A stretch of 64,000 bases of DNA, from the NCBI GenBank assembly GCA_022826005.1, contig JAJDVT010000084.1:1-64000 (forward strand). Direction: 5' to 3'. A model generated the notes under the pieces. The model had not been told where the DNA came from and did not search any database. It was given only the letters and a program-made list of their open reading frames with translations. The DNA is from Gemmatimonadota bacterium. GTDB taxonomy: Bacteria > Gemmatimonadota > Gemmatimonadetes > Longimicrobiales > Gaopeijiaceae. The translations under genes were made by a program, and so were the position numbers. Of the stretch, positions 19,401 through 25,551 are shown piece after piece (the stretch's first letter is position 1; each line of letters begins with the position of its first letter).

Positions 19401-19686
19401 TGTAGGTCGTGCCGCGCGGGAAGTAGTCCCAGTTGACGCCGAGCACCATCATGTCCTCGCCGTCGACCTGGAGACGCGTGCCGGAGGCGTCCTTGACGAG
19501 CCGGATGATGGGCAGAGGGGGCGTGTCGGTGTCCTGGGCAGCGCCGGGGCGGAGCGGCGCGAGGGTCAGAAGCACGAAGACCGGAAGGAACAGGGCCGCA
19601 AACCCGCCGCGAAGCGCCCGAAAGGCGCCGGGAGTGGGGAGGGCCGGCACGGCATATCGTCCGGTGTGAATACGGATCGAACTCAT
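16453..19686 (-). CDS. Secreted GH-A-clan glycosidase with a large beta-rich C-terminal half
   Basis: A 1077-residue exported protein (signal peptide about residues 25-50, ending G-A-A-Q). Residues 55-450 form a TIM barrel of the GH-A clan type: the acid/base Glu is E205 in L-L-G-N-E-N-N-Y-G and the nucleophile Glu is E305 in V-M-F-T-E-F-G-A-D, on strands 4 and 7 as expected. I cannot assign a numbered family; GH2-, GH5- or GH72-like enzymes are closest in feel. Residues 540-1077 are alternating amphipathic beta strands rich in W, Y and F with short turns, resembling an outer-membrane barrel or large beta-sandwich, and the protein ends R-T-Y-L-H-I-G-M. Operator site 2 lies 30 nt upstream, so the gene belongs to the ROK-controlled glucan set. 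Confidence 0.82.
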   Translation of the reverse strand: MSSIRIHTGRYAVPALPTPGAFRALRGGFAALFLPVFVLLTLAPLRPGAAQDTDTPPLPIIRLVKDASGTRLQVDGEDMMVLGVNWDYFPRGTTYNYNFWTEPDHIIEAALDREMSLLKAMGGNAIRAYVGITPRWVRHIYEKYGIYTVLNHAVARYGVTVGGVFNANTDYSDPRARAVVMAEIEDMVSAFKDTPGVLMWLLGNENNYGLVWSSAETEDLPEGEANAVRARYMYSLFGDVAARIKEMDPTRPIAMANGDLQYIDIIAEEIPDLDIFGTNVYRGISFGDLFQEVHDKLDRPVMFTEFGADVWDAKNMREDQVVQAKYLVEQWREIYEQSAGKGMVGNSIGGLTFQWTDGWWKFGQEDRLDIQDTNASWANDAYPEDFVEGDNNMNEEWWGIVAKGPTDLNNLYELYPRAAYYALQEAYRLDPYAPGTDVTAIREHFASIQPANMGLKAQGDRAALLATALDRVHLSGVRIELETFSTGGSLVSTPEEAPARNPAYPSFRGFDKMQSFYADLAGRPTQNMIANVSINILGDVPTNPIDELFYENRGRPRNVKVDGQDYQLQDIERLKVYSANVSWDDRWFSLEGFYRTGHYHWGYEGDFFGLYPEANYGPNMDTYNGVAPVGMEITGKRSLGGLKVAIGPELWWGANPAVLAKYQTRLGPFETTGIFQEDLAEAGKAASSFAIPVPATRKATLHLTATRGSTIFDIGGIWSGSTKEGQPFQVVDGEAGNYRVLADEIKADDALGAKARITMTMGRLSWYLQGAAMGLVADGGYTQTQTFTGWTLKDTGSGNQRNLLTGFAITNGNWQVAPNFLWRKPLVGPVPSDVQAPGRPRNILDDPFAVRGNRETRAAEILFTYDPTPATWMYTWDSDMREDAIFATSFGFVYFNFPTTQDAGIGIFADGRSTFAFPGAPPAQDLWEFKARIVSKRQAGPGMIANVFAGTGEPNGSDDRKINRAGLDLRVITGSVKLQGMARLNDWGPYDYHRDFNHTFPLQVMGDISYTLGPPEWFDMPQTRFGVRATMRTLNEYSPRYCPGMSPDDFGRMECNPKLGGDNGREWEIRTYLHIGM

Positions 19687-19716
19687 GATGACGTCCCTCC
19701 CTGGCGTACCCGGCCT

Positions 19717-19766
19717 ACTTTGTTCGGTCGCCGAACAAAGTGCGGAGGCGTGCCTGCTCCTGTCAA
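19717..19766 (-). promoter_or_regulatory. Promoter with overlapping 25-bp ROK-type operator (site 2)
   Basis: The palindrome at 19717-19741, read on the minus strand, is base-for-base identical to site 1 at 6918-6942. A TTGACA box (19761-19766, minus strand) precedes GCACTT by 17 nt, again the same as site 1. It controls the minus-strand glycosidase and, by read-through, the GH3 gene. Confidence 0.8.
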
Positions 19767-19888
19767 GGAGGGGAAGGGCGCGGGGTCACGGGCCGGCGCC
19801 CGACAACAATTGTCCGCGGGAGAGCGGAGGGGCGGCCAGTTGTCGGATCGAAATCTGACGCCGTGCTCGTCGGCAGCGCCCCGCCCCC

Positions 19889-22240
19889 TCAGAACGCCTT
19901 CAGATAGGTCAGTTTCACCACCCCCGTCCTTCGCTGCCAGCGCTCGGTACGCGGATCCAGCAGATCACCCGTCAGGTAGCCCGTGTCGAACACGACGAAG
20001 AGGTCGCTGCCGGGCGTGTGGATCCAGTCGATGCGCACGTTGGCCTGGACGACGTTCGAGACATCGTCGTATTGGACCAGGGCGTTGGCGAAGAGAGCAC
20101 GGCTCGCCGCGCCCAGGATTGACACGCTGATGAGCCGGGTGGTGAAGTCGCCATCGTCGGCGGGAAGGCTGACGTCGTTCCAGCTGTAGTCGCCACCGAC
20201 CGTGAGGTGGGGGCCGGTCTTCCACATCAGCCCGCCGGAGAGCTGCGTCCGCGTGCCGCCCCAGAACTCGCCGGCCACGATGCCTCCGCGCGCCGAGAAC
20301 TCGCGGCTGTCGTTGGTGTTGAAGCGGACTTCGGTGCCGGTGAAGTCGTACTCCCCGGCCTCCAGCCTGCGCCCCTGGATGTACGTGGGCCAGGCCAGCC
20401 ACTCGCCGCGGCGCACGATCGCAATCGAGGCGCGGTCGCCGGTCTGGAGGCTGAGCAGGTTGCTGAAGACCGCCGCCGTGCTCTGCTTGCTGCCGTCCAT
20501 CCCGGTGATGTAATCGCCCCTCAGCGTGGTGACGAGCTGCCGCGCCCAGGCGCTCCGTTCGAAGCGCGGATGTGCCCCGACCGAGCCCGTGAAGCGCTGC
20601 ATGTCGTTGCGCAGCACGAAGCCCAGGGCGGGATCGAAGTCGATGGGGACCCGCCGGTACCCGGCTCCGGCCGCCAGCAGGCTGCTCCGCAGATCGGCCT
20701 GAATGGCACCGGCTACGGGCGAGCCCGGGCCGCCATCGGTGTGGGCGGCCCCGCCGGACTTTGCTGCCGCGGCAGAGCCCGGCGTGCCTCCGAATTCAAC
20801 CGGCGCGTCAGCCGCGCTCGCGGCTTCCCGCTGCGGACCGTAGTCCACCCCCCCTTCCCAGGAGCGCGCAAGCCAACCCCGCACCGAACTCGACCCGCCG
20901 AAACGCACCTGGAAGTCACCGCCCAGAACCCGGTTGAACCCGTCCTCACCGTCCATCGACGTGAGGATCCCCCCCACGGTGGTCCTGGGGAAGGGGTCGG
21001 CTCGTAGTCGCACGACCGATTTGAGTCCACCGGGGGCCGCGTAGTGCTCCCGGTCCCCCTGTGGGTCCTCGGTCCACAGGCTGAGAGCCCCGATTGAGAG
21101 CGGGCCCGCCTGCCCCGTCAGCCGAGCGCCGCCCGCGATGTCGTTGCCGATGCCGATGCGGCGGCTGAAGAAGACGACCGTCTCCCGGGCGTCGCCGAAG
21201 TCGAAGAGCCCCGCACGCTCCAGAAAGAACTCCCGCTTTTCGGGGAAGAAGAGGCCGAAGCGCGTCAGGTTGATCTGGACGTTGTCGGCCTCCACCTGCG
21301 CGAAGTCGGGGTTGACGGTCGCGTCCAGCGTCAGGTTCGATGTGATCGAGTACTTGAAGTCGAGCCCGATTTCGGAAAGGGTCGCGGTCTCGGGGTCGAG
21401 ATCGCCTCGCCGACCGAGGGACGAACGCCCTGCGATCGCGAAGGGCTTGGCCTCCATGTAGCGTCCGCGCCGCAGCCCCTCGAGGCCGGTCAGGGTGGCA
21501 TACTGGGAGACCTGGGTGAGGCCCTGCCGGAACTCCTGCCCGATGTGGGGGAAGTACACCATCTCGTTTTTGCGCCGGATGGTGCGCTCCAAGAGGATCC
21601 CCATCTCGGGCGAATCGGTGTCGGCGAACCGGATGGTGGTGAACGGGATCGCCGCCTCGACGACCCATCCGTCCTCGGTGACCCGCCCCTCGCTCTCGTA
21701 GACCCCCTCCCAATTCCAGTCCGACAGCGTCATGGACTCGTCCGTGATGAGCGCGTCGCCCTGGGTGCCGAATGGGTTGATCTCGAAGATGTATGCGTTG
21801 CGCTCGTCGTTGTAGGTGTCCAGCCCGATGCGGATGTTGTCGTCCTGGTCGATGCGGCCCTCGCGGTGCAGAATGCTGCGGCGAATGCCCTCCGGGTTGG
21901 AGTCGTGGAGAACGATGGCGAAATAGAGATTGTTGTCGTCGAAGGCGACCCTCAGTTCGGTGCGCTCCGACGCTGGCGCGCCGTCGATCGGAACGCGCTG
22001 GCGGAAGTCGGTGACCGGCTCAATGCGTTGCCAGAAGGGCTCGTCGAGGATGGCGTCTATGGTCGGGGGACGGTCGCTGCGGACGGCGCGGATGGTCTGG
22101 CCGGGGCCGGTCTGGCTGCGCGCGGTAGCGGGCGTCCCGGCGGCAAGGCCCGCAAGCGCAACGAGAAGCACTCCGCGGATCGCCGCCCGAATGCAGCGGT
22201 GGCCTGTTCCAGGAACTGCAGAACCCCGGCGGAGCTTCAA
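19889..22240 (-). CDS. CBM9-like/DUF5916 outer-membrane-associated protein
   Basis: A 783-residue exported protein. The frame opens with TTG at 22240 and has a signal peptide ending A-R-S-Q. Residues 45-215 are a CBM9/DOMON-like sandwich (P-P-T-I-D-A-I-L-D-E-P-F-W, then F-D-D-N-N-L-Y-F-A). The remainder matches the DUF5916 pattern: G-L-D-F-K-Y, P-D-F-A-Q-V-E-A-D, and F-F-P-E-K-R-E-F-F-L-E. The rest is antiparallel strands to a terminal Phe, as in outer-membrane barrels. A Gly/Ala/Ser-rich loop sits at about 470-505. The stop codon of the upstream Cys-rich gene is one nucleotide from the TTG, so translation is probably coupled. The function of DUF5916 proteins is not established. Confidence 0.85.
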   Translation of the reverse strand: MKLRRGSAVPGTGHRCIRAAIRGVLLVALAGLAAGTPATARSQTGPGQTIRAVRSDRPPTIDAILDEPFWQRIEPVTDFRQRVPIDGAPASERTELRVAFDDNNLYFAIVLHDSNPEGIRRSILHREGRIDQDDNIRIGLDTYNDERNAYIFEINPFGTQGDALITDESMTLSDWNWEGVYESEGRVTEDGWVVEAAIPFTTIRFADTDSPEMGILLERTIRRKNEMVYFPHIGQEFRQGLTQVSQYATLTGLEGLRRGRYMEAKPFAIAGRSSLGRRGDLDPETATLSEIGLDFKYSITSNLTLDATVNPDFAQVEADNVQINLTRFGLFFPEKREFFLERAGLFDFGDARETVVFFSRRIGIGNDIAGGARLTGQAGPLSIGALSLWTEDPQGDREHYAAPGGLKSVVRLRADPFPRTTVGGILTSMDGEDGFNRVLGGDFQVRFGGSSSVRGWLARSWEGGVDYGPQREAASAADAPVEFGGTPGSAAAAKSGGAAHTDGGPGSPVAGAIQADLRSSLLAAGAGYRRVPIDFDPALGFVLRNDMQRFTGSVGAHPRFERSAWARQLVTTLRGDYITGMDGSKQSTAAVFSNLLSLQTGDRASIAIVRRGEWLAWPTYIQGRRLEAGEYDFTGTEVRFNTNDSREFSARGGIVAGEFWGGTRTQLSGGLMWKTGPHLTVGGDYSWNDVSLPADDGDFTTRLISVSILGAASRALFANALVQYDDVSNVVQANVRIDWIHTPGSDLFVVFDTGYLTGDLLDPRTERWQRRTGVVKLTYLKAF

Positions 22241-22241
22241 G

Positions 22242-22736
22242 TCAGGAGTCGTCAGCCTCGGCTTCGACTTCAGCCTCTTCGGCGACTTCGGCCTCCACGA
22301 CTTCGGCCTCCATCACTTCGGCGTCTTCCATCGCTTCGGCCTCTTCCATCACTTCGGTCTCTTCCACGACTTCGGCCTCGACTTCGATGTCGGCCTGTGC
22401 CTCGGCCTCGACATTATCTTCTGCGCCCATGTCGCAAGCGCGCCCGTCATTGCAGCAGCACTTGCCGCAGGTGCAGCCGCACTCCGTCCGGCAGCAGCAG
22501 TACCAGCCCCATCTGCCCCACCTGCCGCGCATGCCGGGCCACCGGCCGCGTGCTCTGCCCCACGTCCAGCAGCAGGACTTGTCGTCCGACTTGTCGCCGC
22601 ACTTGCGACAGCGCGGCCGCCGCAGGCACATGAGGATCAGGATCAGAAGCAGGATCTGGGGAAGCCCGAGCCGCAGGGCGGTGCCCCAGAAGTCGACGAG
22701 CGCCCCGAAGTACCAGCTGAAGAATTCGCCTATCAT
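22242..22736 (-). CDS. Small membrane protein with Cys/Arg/Trp-rich centre and acidic repetitive tail
   Basis: A 164-residue protein that I do not recognise. Residues 20-40 are one strong transmembrane helix (I-L-L-L-I-L-I-L-M). Residues 37-100 hold 15 cysteines in pairs and triplets, around an Arg/Trp/Gly segment. Residues 102-164 are a low-complexity tail of Glu, Ala, Val and Met with short periodicity. ATG at 22736 has a GGGGAAG sequence about ten bases upstream. The gene is directly upstream of, and probably coupled to, the DUF5916 gene. The Cys cluster could bind metals or a cofactor. The tail is encoded by near-repeats, so its length may vary between strains. Confidence 0.6.
   Translation of the reverse strand: MIGEFFSWYFGALVDFWGTALRLGLPQILLLILILMCLRRPRCRKCGDKSDDKSCCWTWGRARGRWPGMRGRWGRWGWYCCCRTECGCTCGKCCCNDGRACDMGAEDNVEAEAQADIEVEAEVVEETEVMEEAEAMEDAEVMEAEVVEAEVAEEAEVEAEADDS
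22252..22420. repeat. Degenerate tandem repeat (about 9/18-bp units) encoding an acidic tail
   Basis: Units built on CTTCGGCCTC with TTCCATCA or similar fillers repeat through this segment. On the minus strand they encode the Glu/Ala/Val tail of the small membrane protein. Confidence 0.6.
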
Positions 22737-22896
22737 GATGGACTTCCCCGTTTCTGTTGATTCACCGTGGGCCGTTCAACTGTGGTACGGTCGCGGTGGG
22801 ACTGATGTTCCGTTCCGCGCAGCCCGGAGTGCGGAAGGGCCCGGCGGTCGCACTACCGCGGGTAGCCGGCCCGGCCGACATGGTCCGCAGGTGTCC

Positions 22897-23085
22897 CTAT
22901 ATCAAGGAATCGGACCTCAGGCGGTAGATGGCAAGGCCCACCCACGCGCCGATGAGGGCGGCACCGACCGTGACCCAGGTTGTGGCCGGAACGATGAGCC
23001 CGGTCAGCGCCAGGGCGCCGAGGGCCACTGCGCCGGCAACGCAGTAGATCGCGAGGATGCGGAATTCACGGCGTCGGTCGGTCAT
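22897..23085 (-). CDS. Small two-helix membrane protein (62 aa)
   Basis: ATG at 23085 overlaps the TGA of the TolB-like gene (ATGA). The 62 residues contain a basic N-terminus and two hydrophobic helices (about 10-31 and 36-54), followed by a short R-L-R-S tail. I do not recognise a family. Tight coupling suggests it works with the upstream beta-propeller lipoprotein at the inner membrane. Confidence 0.6.
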   Translation of the reverse strand: MTDRRREFRILAIYCVAGAVALGALALTGLIVPATTWVTVGAALIGAWVGLAIYRLRSDSLI

Positions 23086-24113
23086 CGGGACCTCACAATT
23101 GCAATTGCATTGCCGTCGGGGCTGACGGCGATTCGGGAAATGTCGCCGGACGGCCCGACCCCCGCTACCTTGGTCCATCCGCCATCCGCCGTCCAGGCGT
23201 GGAGCACGGCACCGTCTCCCATGAGGATCTCGCCACGGGGCGTCCAGGCGTAGTCCTCGCGCCCGGGAAGCGTGCGCACGATGCGCTCGGTCTCGCCTGT
23301 GGCCGGGTCGAGCCCTTCGATCCACCACTCGTCCTCCGACACTTTGCGCACGAAGGAGATGGCGGCCGTGCCGGGGATGCGGTGGATGGAGCGGCCGGGG
23401 TTCTCGGCGACCGTGCGCACCTCGCCGGAGAGCGGGTCGCCGACCTGCAGGGTGGGCGGGTCGCCGAGCACGAACATCGCCGCGGTGCGCTCGTCGGCCC
23501 ACGCGTGATAGCCTACCGGCTCGACGGTCGCGAAGATGGCGCCCAGGTCGGTCCCGTCGGTGCCGTAGCGCCAGAGGTACTGCGCGCCGCGCTCCTCGTG
23601 GATGGCGGAGAGGGCGTCCTGGCCGGGGATCACGGTGGGGGAGAACTCGCTGGCGCCGGGGGTGCGGGTGACCTGCTGAGCGGCGCCGGTGTGCGTGGCC
23701 GACCCGCCGGTTCCCCGGTCGCCGCTCGCGCCGCCGCTCGCCTCCTCCGTCGCGCCGCTCTCGACGCCAAGGCGGAAGATCTCCGTCTGGGTGGAGTCCA
23801 CCGCCGAGGTGTAGTAGAGCGCCGCGCCCGCCGGGCCGAAGGAGGGCTGGTTGTCGTAGCCATCGCGGTCGGTGGCGTTTGCGAGGCCGGTGACGATGAG
23901 CGCGCCGTCTTCGGCGCGCTCGAGGCGGCCGATCCAGATGTCGGTCGAGGGGGCACCCGCCGCAGTGGGGCGGTAGTCGTCCGGGGCCGGGCCGATCTCG
24001 GGGGCCGGTCCATCGGCGGGGGTGGCTGCGAAGGGGTCGTCGGCAGGCGGCTCGCCGGGGGCCGAATCCGCGGTGCAGGTCGGGGCAAGCGTCACAGAAA
24101 GTAAACAAAACAT
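23082..24113 (-). CDS. TolB-like beta-propeller lipoprotein
   Basis: From ATG 24113 the protein is 343 residues and begins with a short hydrophobic stretch ending L-A-P-T-C, a lipobox. An upstream in-frame ATG at 24203 would add 30 residues and overlap the neighbouring gene, so I prefer 24113. The mature protein is a TolB/WD40-type propeller: blades with S-P-D-G-N, P-S-F-G-P-A-G and A-W-T-P-R-G-E-I motifs and a long Gly/Ser/Thr-rich loop near residues 120-150. A 13-bp inverted repeat covers the start codon, suggesting regulation at or near the transcription start. The function is probably periplasmic protein interaction. Confidence 0.75.
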   Translation of the reverse strand: MFCLLSVTLAPTCTADSAPGEPPADDPFAATPADGPAPEIGPAPDDYRPTAAGAPSTDIWIGRLERAEDGALIVTGLANATDRDGYDNQPSFGPAGAALYYTSAVDSTQTEIFRLGVESGATEEASGGASGDRGTGGSATHTGAAQQVTRTPGASEFSPTVIPGQDALSAIHEERGAQYLWRYGTDGTDLGAIFATVEPVGYHAWADERTAAMFVLGDPPTLQVGDPLSGEVRTVAENPGRSIHRIPGTAAISFVRKVSEDEWWIEGLDPATGETERIVRTLPGREDYAWTPRGEILMGDGAVLHAWTADGGWTKVAGVGPSGDISRIAVSPDGNAIAIVRSR

Positions 24114-24137
24114 GACATTCTGTAATGTTTTGTTTAC
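24101..24137. promoter_or_regulatory. AT-rich operator-like inverted repeat at the TolB-like gene start
   Basis: A perfect 13-bp inverted repeat (arms 24101-24113 and 24125-24137, 11-nt spacer) surrounds a second dyad, ACATGACA-TTC-TGTAATGT, at 24110-24128. The inner dyad recurs at 56199-56217 and, weaker, at 51632-51650. Its T-T-A-C-A/T-G-T-A-A half-sites resemble operators of BlaI/MecI-type repressors; no such regulator is encoded in this window. Confidence 0.6.
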
Positions 24138-24195
24138 AGATAGTTTCGTTGGCAGCAATCCGGCACGGCTCCATCGCCGACCGACGGGAGAAGGT

Positions 24196-24606
24196 TCATT
24201 CATCGGTCGCCAGGGCAGCCGCGAGGGCGTCCTCCTTCATCCCCCAGCCCTCCAGCACGCCGCGTGACTTGTCGTCGCCGGCCTTTGCGACGCCGACCAG
24301 AAGGTGTGCGCTGGCGGTCGGCTTCCCGGGCCCGGCCGATTCGATCGCGGCCGCCAGAACCTCGTGGGCGTCCGGGGTGAAGGGCAGGTGCCCGCCGTAC
24401 ACCTCGGGAGCGTCGCGCAGATGTTCGGGCAGGGCGTCCAGGACGAGGGCGAGTTCGTCCAGGGCTTCGATGAGTCCCGGGTCGCGCTGGGAGATGGTCC
24501 CCGCGAGGATATGTCCCGGGGCAATTGCCTCCTCGTCCTCGCGCGCGGCGGCGGCGGCGGCGCGATTAAGCGCGTGGACGGCGTCTTCGGTCAGGTTGAT
24601 GGCCAT
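24196..24606 (-). CDS. Stand-alone Clp N-terminal-domain protein
   Basis: A 136-residue protein made only of the two-repeat Clp N (R) domain: A-I-A-P-G-H-I-L-A-G-T-I in the first repeat, and F-T-P-D-A-H-E-V-L followed by A-S-A-H-L-L-V-G-V in the second. No AAA+ ATPase follows, so it may modulate a separate ClpC/ClpB chaperone, or bind protein N-termini or phosphoarginine-type marks as Clp N domains do. No signal peptide, so cytoplasmic. It lies 45 nt downstream of the esterase gene on the same strand. Confidence 0.8.
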   Translation of the reverse strand: MAINLTEDAVHALNRAAAAAAREDEEAIAPGHILAGTISQRDPGLIEALDELALVLDALPEHLRDAPEVYGGHLPFTPDAHEVLAAAIESAGPGKPTASAHLLVGVAKAGDDKSRGVLEGWGMKEDALAAALATDE

Positions 24607-24651
24607 GTTGGAATCTGGGTCGAGGGCCGGCGGGCTTTCAAGGCCGGTGGG

Positions 24652-25551
24652 CTACCCGCCCGCGGTCAGGAACCACGCCACCACCCGCGCGCCGAAGTCG
24701 TCCGGATCGAATCGTGGAACGTGCTGCCCGTTCTCGATGGTCCAGAGTTCCACTCTCAGCCCGTCCTCGCACCCGGCGTGGTACCGTGTCACGTCCGTCT
24801 CCTCGTCGGGCAGCACCTCGACCAGGTCCAGGGAAGCCATGGTTTCGGCCGCCTCCATGTCGCATCCGGCCCGGGTGGCCCAGCGGTGGACGGTCTCTTC
24901 CGCGCCGGGATAGCTTGCACCCCCCCGGCGTCCGCCTCCTCCGTAGCGGATGGTTGGGTCCGCCGTGCCGTGAATGTGCAGGATCGAGATCGGGAGGGCG
25001 CCATCGCACCTTGCAGCGTCCCCGAAGCTGGTGCCCGCGACGGACGCGATCGCCCGCAAGCCCGGCATCGATTCGCAGGCCATGCGGTAGGACATGAATC
25101 CGCCGTTCGAGAGGCCGATCAGGTAAACGCCGTCGACCACCATGTGTTCGGTAGCGTCTTCGACCAGGCTGTTGAGGTAGGCGACATCGTCGACATCGCT
25201 CCCCAGGAGGTTGCAGCAGAAGTCGGTGGCGTTCCAGAACGACCGGTCCTCGGAGTCGCGGGTGCCGTTGGGCAGAACGACGGCGATGTCGTCCGGGTCG
25301 ATCCGCTTCGAGATCCCGAATCTGTTGTCGGTCCATCCCGCGCTGCCCGTGAAGCCGTGCAGCACCATTACCAGCGGGATGGGCGTGCTGCCGTCGTAGC
25401 CGTTGGGAAGCGCGAGCGTGGCGGGCCGGTCCCCCCCGATGGTGCGGACGGGGTCGTTGACCGGGTCGGTCGCCTGCGGCTCTTCCCTGCAGGCCGCTAT
25501 CGCGGCGAGCACCAGGGCGGCCGGTCCGATGAGTGTCCACCATCTCTTCAC
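24652..25551 (-). CDS. LpqC/PHB-depolymerase-type esterase lipoprotein
   Basis: A 299-residue alpha/beta hydrolase starting at GTG 25551, which overlaps the hydantoinase stop as GTGA. The signal ends in a lipobox (A-A-I-A-A-C). The oxyanion region is V-L-H-G-F-T-G, the nucleophile S148 is in G-L-S-N-G-G, the acid is in H-G-T-A-D-P-T, and the histidine is in E-N-G-Q-H-V-P, so the catalytic triad is complete. Relatives include poly(3-hydroxybutyrate) depolymerases and feruloyl esterases; a specific substrate cannot be chosen. Cys pairs (C-C-N-L-L) near residue 110 could form disulfides. Confidence 0.88.
   Translation of the reverse strand: MKRWWTLIGPAALVLAAIAACREEPQATDPVNDPVRTIGGDRPATLALPNGYDGSTPIPLVMVLHGFTGSAGWTDNRFGISKRIDPDDIAVVLPNGTRDSEDRSFWNATDFCCNLLGSDVDDVAYLNSLVEDATEHMVVDGVYLIGLSNGGFMSYRMACESMPGLRAIASVAGTSFGDAARCDGALPISILHIHGTADPTIRYGGGGRRGGASYPGAEETVHRWATRAGCDMEAAETMASLDLVEVLPDEETDVTRYHAGCEDGLRVELWTIENGQHVPRFDPDDFGARVVAWFLTAGG

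Noticed and set aside
14659-20130. An open plus-strand frame of over 1800 codons
   Set aside because: It is antisense to GH3 and the GH-A glycosidase, which have clear catalytic motifs; its translation is Arg/Pro/Val-rich with no domain. Long antisense frames are expected at this GC content.
21930-22760. Plus-strand frame with F-G-L-F-H-D-F-G repeats
   Set aside because: It is the mirror of the acidic tail of the minus-strand membrane protein, which has a transmembrane helix, a plausible ribosome-binding site and coupling to the next gene.
24114-24203. Upstream start for the TolB-like protein at 24203
   Set aside because: It would overlap the Clp-N gene, while ATG 24113 starts directly before a lipobox. 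Not fully excluded.
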